NCBI GenBank assembly: GCA_034008185.1 | Contig: CM067081.1 | Location: 83,162,765 to 83,226,764, forward strand | Reading direction: 5' to 3' | Origin: Gorsachius magnificus | Lineage: Eukaryota; Chordata; Aves; Pelecaniformes; Ardeidae | DNA: 64,000 nucleotides | Shown here: positions 1 to 13,063 of the stretch, in pieces | Layout: each line of letters begins with the position of its first letter | Position numbering within the stretch: the first letter of the stretch is position 1 | Notes under the pieces: generated by a model | Seen by the model: the letters and a program-made list of their open reading frames with translations, nothing else | Databases searched by the model: none | What the model was told of the DNA's origin: nothing | Made by a program: the position numbers and the translations under genes

Positions 1-740
1 CAGCTACCAAAACACCATATGCTGTGGAGAAGTCATTGCTTTGGACTGCGTGTTCCTGTGCTGGGGCGGAGAGCACACTGGTTTCTGCTGCCTTGTTCCA
101 TGGCAATTTTGTAAGCTGTGCCTTTACAACATCTTAAATAATGAGGGCTGCACCTTTCCACTTGCAGTTTTCACTGAAGTTTGGTGCAAAGCAACAACCA
201 GAGTCTTGAAAACACCTACTTCATGAGTTTTGGCATCCCTTGACAAGCAAATGGAATGGCAGGCTGCTTTCCTACGCTACCTGAACCCCTAGCAGAACTG
301 CAAATAGTGTTTATTCTGAGCACAAGCTGCAAAGTGCAAGACTATGTTGATATAATCAGAAGATCAAAAGGTAGAGGAGCACTGGCACGTTGGCCTTCTC
401 AAGATGCTGCTCACAGCAGTAGGCTGAATATACTGGATTACTTTTTGCCTCTCTTCTAACTACTATTCTGTGCTGCACTGCAAAGCAACAAATGAGGCAT
501 TGCTCCCTAGCTGGTCACATTTTACTTGACTGGTTACCAACTTTTGACATCATAAAAAAATAAGTATAGCAAAACCAGAAGCTACATTGGATAAGTTAAT
601 TATTTTTAACGAAAAAGGCTACTTTGAATGTTCCAGAATCTCCAGGTTTGTGACAGCAACTGCACATGAAGATGTGCAAGCAACAGTGATTCTTATTTAC
701 AGTGTGTACCTTTGAGGAAAGGATTCCTTCTTTTCCATTT

Positions 741-754
741 CTCTCTCTCTCTCT
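741..754. repeat. (CT)7 microsatellite
   Basis: Seven uninterrupted CT units inside a longer pyrimidine-rich tract. It is short and probably only weakly polymorphic. Confidence 0.85.
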
Positions 755-3700
755 TTGATTAAAGACCACCTGAAGACAAGAAGGCTAAAATAGTTGAAAG
801 AAGCCTGTGTCAGTCTCCCCCTAATGAACTGTGCAGTCTCCTTTGTGGCAAGATAATTTCAATTATACAGAAGTCAAGCTTCAGTGAATTCTCAGCTCTT
901 CTAAATGAGGTAATGGTGCAACTTTCCAGGTAGTGATTTTCTGATCTCCAAGAATTGTATTTGGATAAATAACTCAAAATAAAAGCCCCTATGGGTGTTG
1001 ATGGCTGGCTCAGCAGCAGTATATTCAGCATCCTGTATGTATTACCTTTCCCCAGAATTCTAGCAAATGAGGTCACTGGCAGAAATGCTTGTCAGAATAC
1101 CAAACTGCAAGCAAATGCTGCTTAATATTCACAGAGGGAAGACTTTACATTTGGAATTGATAGCATGCACACAAGAAACCCGATTCCAGATGTTATGCCT
1201 ATGCCGTAAGAGGAAGAGAAGTGTAACATGACCTCCACACACAGTCAAATCAGCTCTGAGCTGTCCTGAATGGTTGCAACGGAGTACTTGCAAACATGGA
1301 TTCTTTCTGGTGGAATTGGAATATAGTTTCTGGACAACAAATGACAACATTGCAGGCAAAAGGTAGAAGTTGCAAGCAGAAATAAAGAGATATAATGCAA
1401 GCAAAGATTCATTTGGTGATGCGAAATTTTAAGCGCAGCTGAGTAAATAACATAAGACAATTCTAAATGTTCATCATGTTGTAATTAATTTAAGTTTAAT
1501 ACCAATCAGAAATGAAAGACACTGTTTTAATATAACTTACAGGGAGACAATGCAGAATGTGTTCAGTATAGACTAAAATAATGAGTATATCTTTTAGCAA
1601 AGACTTGGTGTTTGGGTTGCAAGATGCTTCAGAGCAAGAGGCTCAGCTCAAATTTAGAAGCGCTGCCAGTTTCCAAGCATTTTCAGAGGGATTCTGGGCC
1701 CTGACAGGCTGAGTCTATGGAGATCAGATGCTGTGGCTATCTTGTGAGCGCTGTTATGAAAAGACATTAACATTGACGTGAGAACTGAAATGGAACCCCC
1801 CTGTTTTAAAGGCCTTTTCAACATGAGAAATAAAATTCGAGAAAAAAACCCTAAACCTTTCCAGTAAACCTGAGTTCTTGAGACTTGTAGGGGTTTAGAT
1901 TCAAGATTCTGAGATGGGTTTTTTTCACATTTTAAATACCAGTTGCCCTCATGCAGCGTGCAGCAGATAGTAAATAGCCAAGACCAAAGTCATCAAGGAA
2001 TTCCCAACTCCAAAACGTGCCCCAGGCTACACTGCCACTCTTGTGCCCAACAACCAGGGGCAGCGGCAACTCTGCCCACAGGAACAGACGTAAATTGGCA
2101 GCAAGAGCTGGAATGTGCAACAGGAGTGGCTGCCAGAGTCAGCCGTGTTGCCAGCAGCCTTAAAGAAAATGTGCTTCTGTCAGAGGGAGCCTGCTGGGCT
2201 ACACCTGTGGCACCAGTACAGCAAGTCTCTGTTCCCAGGGGCTCCAGAGCCCGCTCATTTACGGTGAGTGAATGGAAGACAAAGCAAATTATATACAAAC
2301 CAGAAGGAATGGGAAAGAGCTGAAATGCGTTTTGTGTGCCCTCAGAAGCAGTAACGAATGGAGGACAGAGACCTTATGTTTATAAGAGACATAAGTAGTC
2401 ATGGGCTGTGGGAGAAAAGCATTGCGCACAACCTCCTGAAAAGGAGATGTGAGAAAAGTCAAAAAACAGTAGCCATATTGCTCCCCATTTGGAAGTAGCC
2501 CAAAGGAAATAAATGCAGCAAGTAGATCCAAGCAAGCAACAGTTCTCCCCTTTTGTTTTCCACTTGGAGGGAAAACCACAGCGACCTGGTATGCACAGAG
2601 CATCCTTAATCCTTTGCTGGTCTTGCATTCAGCAGACAAAGCTGCATCAGGATGAATTGGCTTCACACTGGTGAGAGCTTGTTTGTTTCTGAAGATATGG
2701 TGTTCACCATTCTCTTTTGAGGTGCTGTGCTGGGGCACCATTTCCATGGCTGACTCTTTCCCTAGTGGGTGTATATCTTCTCTGTGTATGATTAATGTTC
2801 CTTGGTTACTATCTATCTGCGATAACCAGCCAAAAAATAACCTTTTGCTCGCCAGTCAGTTTTCAGCTGAGCAGTTCCCTCCAGTTTGTTTTGCAAGTAT
2901 ATGCTCTCTGCCAGAGCAAGGGAAGGGCATTGGAGAGGCCAGATTATAAGGCAGGAGAAAGACCATGGTTGCTTCTTTTGACTGCAATGCTCTTTCACGC
3001 CTGCTTAAAATGTTCGGCAAGTAATGGCCTGTGCCTTAGGCTGTAGTTCCCTTAGCTGTGCAGTATATCTAATGGCCCTGAAACATGTAAATGTACCCTC
3101 CCTCCAAATTGTCCCTCTTTTTTCTTTTCCTCTCCCACGCTTTCAGCTACACAGTCCCACCTCAGTCTTTGTACCACCTTTGGGGCCCACTGGACCTTCC
3201 ATAAACCAAGCCGGTTCATTATCTCAGCACAGACTTGCCAGGTGGATTATGTCGGGTGGAGAGAGGGAGCTGAGGAGCTGTCTCCACTCATAGGTGGTCT
3301 GGCCAGATTCAAGGCAAAGGAAGTGTCAGGCTCATTAAGATGAGAGCAGGACTTGCCAATTTTGACAGTGGGAGCTTAAGTTCAGTTCACTGCCTCTCCT
3401 GAAAGCCTTAGATAACCCACATAAAGTAACACTTAATTCCCAGAAGTATCTAAAATTCAACCACTGCCTCCACTTTGAGCTAAGGAGCTGACTTACCTTG
3501 GGCTTCTACCCCTGCTCAGAAGCATTCAACCCTGAAGCTAAGCAGGGATTAACCCGACTGCAGGACCGACTTTCAGCAGGAAGTGGCCTCCTCATCTGGT
3601 TGCAGAAGCAGGCTTACATTTTCCTGTGTACTCTTTGACTCCTGCACTCCTTTATTCTTGGTTGCATGGTGGCAAATAGTCTTCTCTTTGCCCAGGTGGC

Positions 3701-4973
3701 TAGAAGTCTTGTCTGGAAACCTTGGAGTCAACTGCCTTCTAGTGGAAGACAATGACCTAGAAAGTAAGGTCTCTTAATTCCCATGGAAAAGTCATTGTTG
3801 CAAAAAGTCTTTCTCTTCCCCATACTACCCTCAGAAAATCTTGAGTTACCTGGTCTGCAGCCCGGAGGCAGCCATCCATCCAAGTTCTTCCTATGGCTGG
3901 CTTTAGGCCAAGCTGGAACTGCACTGACTCATTCCATCAGATCCTAGCCTTAATGTTTCTGCACAGAGGTGCCATGCAAGATCCCTGCCCTGTTTCATTA
4001 CTCAAAAGCATTGGAAAATTCATGAGGTTTTGAGCCTTGAGAAAAAATGAATGAAGCTACTTTTTAGTGGTTTGGTAAAACTGTTCCATGGTGTTTTGCT
4101 GGAATTCCCCTACTTATTGAAAAGACATCCACTAATGATAAATTGCAGAGGACTGCTGTTAATGGAGATCTTTCTCTTCAGCAGCACAGGCTAGATGGGC
4201 CGCACCAAGCTTGCATCATCTTTTGACATCCATTTCCCACAAACTGTCTAGGCAATGGCAAAACCTTGAAGGCACTTAGTGGCTCGAGTTAAGCAAATCC
4301 AAAAGCTCAGCTAAAACTCTGGAGTGAGAATTGCAGCTAACATCACCGCTTAAGCAGAAAGGAATTTTGTAAGGGAGGGTGACGCCTCCTTCTCTGCAGG
4401 GGAGAGCTCTCCCAAGGACAGTGCACAGACCACAGAATGAACTTCCTCAGGAACTTAACAACTGACCACAGGAAAACATGTTGGGTTTTTTTTTTTTTGA
4501 CCTTGCTCTCTCTAAGGTAAACACATATCACCATTAAAAAACAGGAAAAGAAACACCACAGTAAAAGCCTAACTACCTTACTAAGCCAAATCACCATACT
4601 GAAACGTAACCCCTCCCCTGAAGAAGAATAGGCCCCACACGACAAATTTCCACACACCAAAGGCACAAGTGTAAGTACTTTGACATTACAGAAGAAGAAG
4701 CAAGGCAAAGCTTCATTCAGTATCTCTGCGTTGCAATATACCTGCAGTATTAGATTTGAAGATCTGCACGTATGTGAGATTCTCACACACCATTAGAATC
4801 TGGAAGTTTTAAGAAAATGAAGTCATGAAGCACACACTAAGTTCATGAGCCATTCCAATAATGTCTGGCCTTGAAAAGGGTTGTTTTGAAATGGTCACTC
4901 TCTGTGCACAAATGGAATGACAAGTATTTTTCTCTAGTGCACTCTGGAGGAAATATAAACTCTTTCTTGGACT

Positions 4974-4993
4974 GCCAATATTGCCAATATTGA
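4974..4993. repeat. 10-bp tandem duplication
   Basis: The 10-mer TGCCAATATT occurs twice head to tail, in AT-rich unique sequence. It contains a CCAAT pentamer, but nothing nearby supports a promoter. Confidence 0.6.
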
Positions 4994-7900
4994 CAGTATA
5001 CAGACTCTTTGAGATGCAGAATCTTATGCCTAATTGGAAAAACCTTATGCCTCACCAAGTTCTATCTTATTACACTAAAAGAAACCACTACTAGTCTCCT
5101 CTGTTCATGGATGACAAAGCAATTTTGAATTCCTTTGAAAATAGAAAAGTATTTTTATTTTGAAAAAAGAAAAAGACCAGCTAAGTGGATGAGTGACAGC
5201 ATGAGCACACTGGGAATTTGGATATGAACTCCTATTTTGTGGGAAGGTTTGTGTTAGATTGGGCAAGAGCAAGTAAAAAAGAAATGCCTGCTTTAATTTA
5301 TCATTGGAAAATAAAGAGGTTTTACCTTTTGGGTTTTCTGGTTTGTTTCTTTTTTACAGCTGCAGCTGCATACAAGAGTTTCTTGCTTTCTGTTGAACAG
5401 GTGTTGACTTTTGCTAATAGATTTGTATAGCCATACTCTGTCAACACATCAGTATTACTCAGTGTTTCAAGAAATGGGCTGACTGAGACTTGGAGCCACA
5501 TTCAGAGACATTTTAATTCAAATCTCCAACTGCTTTTAAGATGCCATATCTAAAAGCTCCCTTCCAAGACACTGGAATGCGAAGTATGTGGGAAATGTTA
5601 TCTTATTGGCCTCATGTCTGCCAGTGATTGTGAAACAGCTTCATTATTCTGGGAAAAAACAACTATGATTCCAGGCAAATAGAGATTCATGTAAACTTTT
5701 TAAACCTTTAGGGAATACAAACAACCCAGAGCCTGGAGAAAATCTTTAATGCTCCAATCAAGATAGGATTGGTGTGAAAGACTGCCATTTGTAAACACTT
5801 GCCATAAAAACATGCACTTAGAAAACCCATATATCTAGTACAGCTTGTTGGACCTAATTCATCTTCAGATCATTTGTTCTCAATATGGTCAATCTTGCGT
5901 GGAGATAACAGACTCTTTCCATTGTAGTGTGTCACATGCACAGGTGAGAGAGAAGAATTGGGCGCTGAACCACAGTGGCCATGTTTATCTTGCACAGTAG
6001 TCCCTGGAGGCAAAGTGGGGTGGTATCTACCCTGTGTGGTAGGTGTGTACTACGGTATAACCTCATCTCTTGACTCAGCCTGGTCAAAACACACAGAAGC
6101 TCTCATCCAGCCTGTGAGCCTTTTCACATAAATGAGTGTAGTGTTGCACACACTTAGAGCTAGAAATTCAATTCTGGGTGCTTTTCAGGTCTTCATTTCA
6201 GTCACTTGTAGATGGCCCCAGAGAATGGTGTAGGAGGTACATCCACTCTGCGTCATGCAGTGCTTGTGAAGAGATACTAGCTGTGGAACTAGGGTTGAGG
6301 GTTACCATACTTCTACATGGGAATTCCCAGCATCCTTTATCACAGAAGAGGTAGATTTCCCTGACAGACGCTCAAACAAATATTTCTGTACAATTATTTC
6401 CTTTTCAGGAGAGGTGTAAAGCAAATAAGCAGTGACATTTTTTGCTTAGAGAGCTAATGCGGGTCTTAAATGAAATGAACTTGTCTCTAGGCGTAATTTT
6501 AAAATTCTCTTAATATTTACACAATCAAGTAAAAGCTATATTATGCTGTGGAGCTATTTCCATTTCAGTAGTCTGATATTTTCGGTGCTGTTAGGACGTA
6601 ATTTGGGAAGTTTCCCACGTTTGTCTTGAAAATCATGTTGAGCTCCATAGCAGCTACACGATGTCAATACACAATGCATTACGTATATGCTGGCTGTTGG
6701 CCAGCTGGCATTTTAAGGGAATAATTCAGGGAAAAGCAATTTTGGTGAGGGCTGACCACAGCTGGCTTGACATTAGACTAAATTTTCAGGACTTAGCATT
6801 GCCAAGACTCCAAAGTCTTCAAGACTTATTTAACATTATTTTAAACTTTGTCTGACTCAACAGCTTCAGCAAATAAAGTGAGGGTGAGGGATACTATCAT
6901 GTCAAATCCCTGCATATATAATGACATGTCCTTAATTTGTTTATTGAATACATTTATTTTATACTATATCTGGTTTTTGCACAATGATTTGAGTGTCATG
7001 CTTGTTCTTGCCACAAAGTAAGTGTGGTAGCTGAAATGCTTCCTTGAACAGATGTGACCACCACATAATGTAAATATTGCCAAATGTTGCCTCTTGGTCT
7101 TTGGAAGACCATTAAAGGAATATAAATCCACAGAGAATAATGTGGCAATACCGTGTAACTGAGCTCGTAATACACTAAAAATGGCCTGGAGTTGTCAGAA
7201 AGAAGTAGTAATTGAGAAATCAGAAGGTAGGGTGTTTTAATCACTTTTTGCACATGGATATTTCACTCCCAAATATGCTACAGTATATCCTAGTAAGATT
7301 TTCAGTGTATCAAAATATGACCCTGCAGGAAATAGCAGTTGAAACACAATTATAAATCACTGTTTTCTGGTAGGGATTCTAGCACCATTTCCTGCTTCAG
7401 TTTAATTTCACCCAATCCTTTAGAAAAAAGTCGTATTTGAAACCATTTGTCTGGAATATGTCAAACAAAGTACAGTGTTTATAAAGACATTAAGTTGTTC
7501 TAACTTTAATAAATATTCCTGCATTATACAAAACTTTCTGTAAGTCATAAAATGGTGGAAGAAAATCAGAACTCTGTTTCTTTTAAAGATTTGTTCAGAA
7601 ACAGTTCGGTACACGTCTGGATGCATCATTTTCTAATTACCTCTGGTGAGCAATAATATTTAAAAGACTTCCAAATAATAATACTTTTCTCTCCTACACA
7701 GTTTATATCTTCAAATGTTAATTGATCCTTTTAAACTGTGAAGGAGATTTCAGAAAAACTGTTGTCCTTGTCTACAGACTGAGTGAGAAACAGGCGTATC
7801 CTCCAGTATATCAATAACCAAGCTGTGACAAGAGCTCAGAAATTCTAAGCTCAGAATTTGGCAGATGTCTTCTGTCCAAAAGGACAGGAGAAAAAAAAAT

Positions 7901-8795
7901 CTGAACAATATATATCTGAAAATATATTAAAGAGCCTTAAATATGACTTTTCCTAACTTTTGAGTGCTTGACTCCTTAGCTTTTAATATTCTTACTCCAA
8001 AAGCTTATCATATAATGAGTAAAGAAGGAGAAGTGATTGATTCAGGAAGCTATTGATGCAAAGGAACTGTCAAGATTGAAAAAATATGCAGTCATTTACG
8101 TTCATTGGGACAGCCAGGAAAATTTCACAGACAAACAAAATTATATCAGTTCTCATGTGGATGGACATATCAACAGCAACTAGGTGAAAAAGATCTCTTA
8201 TCTCCTCCTGCCCCTCCAGCCCATTCTTCCTCCAGTAGGGTAGCTATCACTCCAGGAGGAATCTGGGTGATCACTGAGGAAGATTCTGCTTCCTCTCAAA
8301 GACGCAAAGGTGGCGCAGTGTCAGGCAGGGTAAGAGAGTAGCTGGAATAATCATAATTTTAGAACTTTTCTTAGAGTGGATCACGTCTTCATGCAGAGTT
8401 GGTATGGTGCACAGTTCCATTTCTCATTGCAAATATTTTTTCTGACTACCTCTGTAGCTTCCTTGAAAAAGTAATAATGTGAAAACATCAAATGGGCTTT
8501 TCAGTTTTTGCAAGCTTGATTTAGCAGTGAAAAATAAGGAGGAGAACCGAAAAGCAGTGTCAGAGTGCAATACTCGCTGACCAGGTTCTTTCTGATATTC
8601 TGCACAAAGAGGATTTAATGTTTAATACCGTATTTGAAGATATTTGATGTTACACAGGATTTTGATGTAGGAGAGTGATAACAGCAATGTGCTGAAATCA
8701 GAATACAAGCACAATACAGAATTTGCAACATAGAATTGGATCACAATACATATGTGATATTGCCATTTCCAGTCTCTCTATTCTCACTTTCATAA

Positions 8796-9106
8796 TGTTA
8801 GGCATCCCCAATCACTGGGAAGGAATACATGGGTTGAAGCCAGTTCAAGCACGTTGCTCTCTTTGAAGTTCATTTTATTGATCGTCCAGTTTTTATAGCC
8901 TATGCTGAGCCATGTATACACTTTCCCCACACTGGTCTCGCTAACTCAAGAAGACACTGACATTCTTTTGATTAACTCAGGGAAAGCTCGGTGTATCATC
9001 TGATCCACTCAACTGATACAGCCCTTTATCAAAAACAAAGGCCACCCTCCAGTCCCCTTGGTGTTGAGTTCAGCTGTGTGTGCAATAGCTGTGGTCACTC
9101 CCTACA
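8796..9106 (-). mobile_element. solo-LTR-like element of an endogenous retrovirus
   Basis: Read on the minus strand, this 311-bp block starts TGTAGGGAGTG and ends GCCTAACA, giving the TG...CA termini of a retroviral LTR. A TATAAAA box lies at 8891-8897 and an AATAAA signal at 8874-8879, in the order expected of a U3/R boundary; AATAAA just downstream of the TATA box is also known in some retroviral LTRs. The remaining 80 bp would be R-U5. No gag, pol or env sequence lies on either side, so if the call is right this is a recombined solo LTR. I could not find a convincing target-site duplication (flanks TCATAA and TTCTTC), which fits an old insertion or boundaries misplaced by a few bases. The family was not identified. 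Chance co-occurrence of the signals is the alternative. Confidence 0.5.
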
Positions 9107-9999
9107 TTCTTCCCTGAGTTTCATGAGCACATCGCTTGTCCCCTGAGCCTTCTTCCATTGCAGGGGTTTGTCCATCAGTCACAAGCATATGGTACCAAAG
9201 AGCTCTTCAGAGGTTATCAGCAATTGCTCTGCATAGCTAGCAAATGCTTGAAAAATCATAATTGCTCTTGTGCCATTAAGCCAATTCCAAAAAAAAGGGT
9301 CAGGCTTCACTTGAAGGTGATTTTTTAAGTTATTCTGGGGGGATCGGGAGCAGAGAGAGAGAAGACAAAGTGTAGAAAGCAAACACCCTCCTCCCCTGTC
9401 CAGAGCATAAGCTTTTTTTTTTTTTCTAAAATGAAGTAGAGAAGAAAAATTGCGTGGAGTCCTTTTCCTTTTTTCTCCTCTTGTTTCTGTTTTTACCTAG
9501 TAAATGCATTTAACATAATCATGACTCAGGAAAAATATGCCTGGACTCCATAAATGCAGTATGCCCCATTTCCTGATGCTAGCAGGGGATATCAGCCATG
9601 GCTGAACAATTTGGCCTGCTGTGTTTGGCTTCACAGGGCTGAAATGGATCACCTGGGCTTACCACGATGCTATCCCCATTTTCAGAAATGTTGATTTACG
9701 TATTGCAAAGTCTCCTTATACATCACACTAAGAGTAGAATCTTACTTTGGTGCATGCTTATGCAGCAGCTTTCCCAGCGGAAAGCCCTTAGAAAGAGGAG
9801 TGGCACTAAACCCATGATCTCACATTTGCTAAGGTTGGGGATGTTCGAATATTTTGATGTTTAGATCTAAATCCAGAAGAAAACACACAAATAAAGCATT
9901 TTTGTTTAGATGAAAATTAATTAAAAGCTTCCTTTTTCTTGCCAAATAAAGCAAAGTGCAGAAGGTGGATGGAACACTTGAAGGTTTCCCATGCAATCT

Positions 10000-10019
10000 A
10001 AAAAAAAAAAAAAAAAAAA
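10000..10019. repeat. (A)20 homopolymer
   Basis: Twenty uninterrupted A residues. No retrocopy is recognisable upstream. Avian CR1 does not normally mobilise polyadenylated mRNAs, so a slippage origin is more likely than a processed-gene tail. Confidence 0.85.
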
Positions 10020-12106
10020 GCCCTATTGTTTTTGAAAGGCATTTGTAAGAAAGGCAAAAGAGCAGAACATTTAAGTTTAGAAACCTGTTGGACAGCAGCT
10101 GTAATCTTGCTCAGTAATTCAGTGATTTTTAGACTCTTTGCCCGGAGCTTAAGAGATCCAGACCCATCTCATTCCCTGCCTGTGGCATTCACATCTCCTA
10201 CCTACCAGGAAGGTGTATTAAGCACCAAGCCATAGGGTATATGCTGGATTGCTTCCCTTCGACTGAAGTCTTTTTAGGTTTGATCATACTTAGTCTTTTC
10301 AGCCAAAAGTGGGTGAGAATAACACTTTAGGCTACCAGGAGGAGCCTTACAGTAATGTGGCTACAGGTAGTATGAGGAAACTCCAGCCCCCAGGCTGCAT
10401 GGGTCCCCAGTTCTCTTCTCGCGGAAAGACTATGCAAGGCCCGAGACACTGGGCTTCTCGTTCCCAGTCAGCTGCACCTCTAACCACATACATAAAGCAG
10501 AACTGTAACCTTTGGAGAGCAAAAGTTTGCGCACACATGTTTACACAGCTGAATAGTCCAGAGGTGTGGTTTTAAAGGCACAAAAAGGATTTGAATGCAG
10601 CTCTCCCAGATGAAGAATGAGTTGGTCCAAAGGGACATTCAACCATTTTGTTGTTTTAGACTCATTTTTAATAGCCAAAAGTAATGATCCGATTCACCTT
10701 CAATTCACAACTTTTTTCAGGAAACTGTATTTTTCAGTAAAACATTGAAAAAAAAGTAGTTTCCTCCAGCTCTATGTCTGGCATTGTGCTGATATGCAAA
10801 ATCACATTACACAGTGCATTAGAGCAGAATATCTGATGGTTCAAGAAATAATGAGAGAACCATAATGACAGCTGTTTTATAAGCTTCTCCTTCATAAATA
10901 TGAATGGGTAACATAATAATGTATATATATCCCAGTTAATAATCTTCATGTCCTAGCTATCCATCTTCTATCTGGGAGAATATCAACCGAACGGTCTTCC
11001 CCAAAACCAAAATATTGCTCTTATTCTGCATTGTTATCAAGTTAAGTAGGGAATAGGGCAATTCTCCCACTTCAGTACTTCCATCTGTTTCTGATTTACC
11101 AGTTTCACATATTGTGAAAATGCGCCAGACAGCAACTCCATCCAATATGTTTCACGTTCACAGTATATATATGAAAGATGGTTTAGTATCAGTAATTAAG
11201 CATTTACTGGCCTTCATTTTAGCTCAATATTTCTTCTGTGGAGGGGAAAAGCTCCAGCTCCTGAACAATTTGTCACAATGACTCTGCAGTATGCATATGG
11301 CATACGGAAAATTGCATTTCAGCCCCCCGCTGGGGCGTGCCAGTAAATTGCTAAATGATAAAATCCTGATTCATATAAACCAGCCTTGTTTATGTGATTA
11401 CGTTCCTAGAGGTTCCAAAAAATATCTAGATTGCATCACGCTCTATCTTGTCCAAATATTTATCTCAAAGAGCCTACACCCAACATAGACAAGAGAAGGA
11501 GTGGAGAAGGCTATGGCATGCTGGGCAAGGAGAGGCCAGGCAACAGATTTCCCCCAGTAAGCAAGAAGTCTGTGGCACTGCCTCAATCCCAAGTCATTGA
11601 TGTAATGACAGAAATATCCAGCTGCCTACAGGGCTATCAACACTTCCAGCTATACAGTTTTCTGCACAGAGTAATAGTTTAGGTTTGAAGAAAAAAAAGG
11701 AAATAACACAGATGACAAATATGGTCAATTGCTACATGACACACACAAAAGAATATGCTGTCTTTCATAGGGCTGGAATGAAATGGCAACCCAAATCATT
11801 GCAGACAAAGGAAGAGACACCTACACAAAAACAGTAATCCATGGTTTTCTGGAGTCATTCGTCTCTGGCGTCAGGAGCTGTCCTGGTCTTACTGGTAGTT
11901 TTCCCTCATGGGCATAATGAGGCAACAGAATGAGGCAAAATAGTCCACAAAATGCAACGTATTTACAGCATCATATGGGGAAGCTGAAGAAATGCCTTCA
12001 TATAACAAGGCAGGCCACACTAAAGAAATCAGGTGACAAAACAGAGACCTGCTTAGGAGCATACACTCTTCTGAAACAAGAAGCACTCTTAAGTTACAGC
12101 ACTTAC

Positions 12107-12180
12107 CCTTTTTTCATTTCTATGACCTCAGAGCGCCGAGTATTATATGGTATGTTCCAATGGGCATCCAGTGTTTCTGG
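12107..12180 (-). other. exon-like open segment, unproven
   Basis: On the minus strand an open frame runs up to a canonical donor (GG|GTAAGTG, GT at 12105-12106). Possible acceptors end at 12181 (TATGAG) or 12177 (GCCAG) behind a moderate pyrimidine tract. The frame reads ...ETLDAHWNIPYNTRRSE..., of plausible composition, but I do not recognise it. The same interval also has an open frame on the plus strand, so chance is likely. The phase does not match the other minus-strand candidates. Confidence 0.12.
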
Positions 12181-13002
12181 CTCATACGGGATACCAAAAT
12201 GCCCACAGAATTAGATTGCATGGTATACCTTATCATCAGCTGATGAAACACAAAAACTAGTCTAAATCATCTGATGCTCTTTTGAAGAAATTCTTCTGCT
12301 GCTTCTCCCCCACCAGCTACCAATTACGGTGAATACCTTGTAAGGCCCTGGACAGCCCAGTGGGTCTGCAAACTCATATTCTAATGCAACTGGTATTTGT
12401 CAAAGTGAGTACTGTAGCTATAAAAAGTATACATTCCTTGTAGATGTCTTATCCATATAAGGAATATCTTTATCTGACAGTGACACACTAATAAATATTA
12501 GGATTATGCAGTCCTCCAAATGGCAAGTGATCACCTGAATAGTTATGCTTACCGGAACCTTACTCTTGAAATAACAGCTACGTTTATTGATATAAATGGC
12601 AGTCATCTTCATTATGCAAGAGCCTGATTCTGCAAAAGTAGCTGATATTCATGCTTTCCAAATTTTTCTCTAAAAATAAAATTCTTAAAAAAAAAAAAAC
12701 ATATTCAGAAAATGTAGTCAGCATCTACAGACTGCTTTGGATTCAAAATGGGAAACCTCTTCTGAACCGAGAAGTGGAGTTTTTCACCTTTGTACGTGAG
12801 CCCCCCATTCAGTTGACACAGCCTAAGATTCCCGAAGTTGCTCTCCTAATTCCATATTCATCCACCAGCAGGAAGAGCCCAATTTGCAGGGGCTCTGGAT
12901 ACTCATGAAAGCCCACTGCACTAAGTATGCTTAGCAATTTTTAAAAATCAATTTATATTTTGTCTCTAATGAAGACAGTCACATTAGCATGCACAGTGGA
13001 TT

Positions 13003-13063
13003 TCATAGAATCATAGAATCATTTAGGTTGGAAAAGACCTTTAAGATCATTAAGTCCAACCAT
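13003..13063 (-). mobile_element. CR1 LINE, 3' terminal fragment
   Basis: The tandem TCATAGAA units followed by TTTAGGTTGGAAAAGACCTT are the reverse complement of the avian CR1 3' end, which terminates in repeated ATTCTATG-type octamers used for target-primed reverse transcription. Only about 60 bp of the 3' UTR is present, so this is a severely 5'-truncated insertion, the commonest fate of CR1 copies. The sequence is close to the family consensus, suggesting a moderately young copy. Confidence 0.9.

Larger units (their letters stand above)
1..8795. other. unique AT-rich non-coding DNA, no gene recognised
   Basis: No recognisable gene, RNA gene or transposable element was found in this stretch. 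Open frames up to about 150 codons occur (2289-2747 and 4343-4786, minus strand), but their translations are compositionally erratic, match no family I know and lack a coherent exon context. Minor structure: a (CT)7 run at 741-754, a T run near 4490, and a 10-bp tandem duplication at 4974-4993. A good-looking 3' splice-site sequence (long pyrimidine tract ending in ACAG at 5356-5359) has no strong partner donor. The stretch reads as intron or intergenic DNA. Confidence 0.7.
9107..13002. other. unique AT-rich non-coding DNA, no gene recognised
   Basis: Unique sequence with a T13 run near 9412-9425, a 20-bp A run at 10000-10019 and an A13 run near 12687-12699. No recognisable gene. Candidate exon-like segment 12107-12180 (minus) is listed separately. 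Open frames of 60-95 codons are scattered on both strands, without recognisable domains. Confidence 0.65.

Noticed and set aside
2289..2747. 152-codon open frame on the minus strand
   Set aside because: No recognisable motif, no splice context, and several other frames overlap it on both strands.
3460..3570. Perfect-looking minus-strand donor (CCAAG|GTAAGTCAG, GT near 3492-3493)
   Set aside because: All three frames upstream contain stops within the possible exon, so a coding exon is excluded; no supporting evidence for a non-coding one.
4343..4786. 147-codon open frame on the minus strand
   Set aside because: The frame crosses a poly-T tract (K-run in the translation) and has no known domain; consistent with chance.
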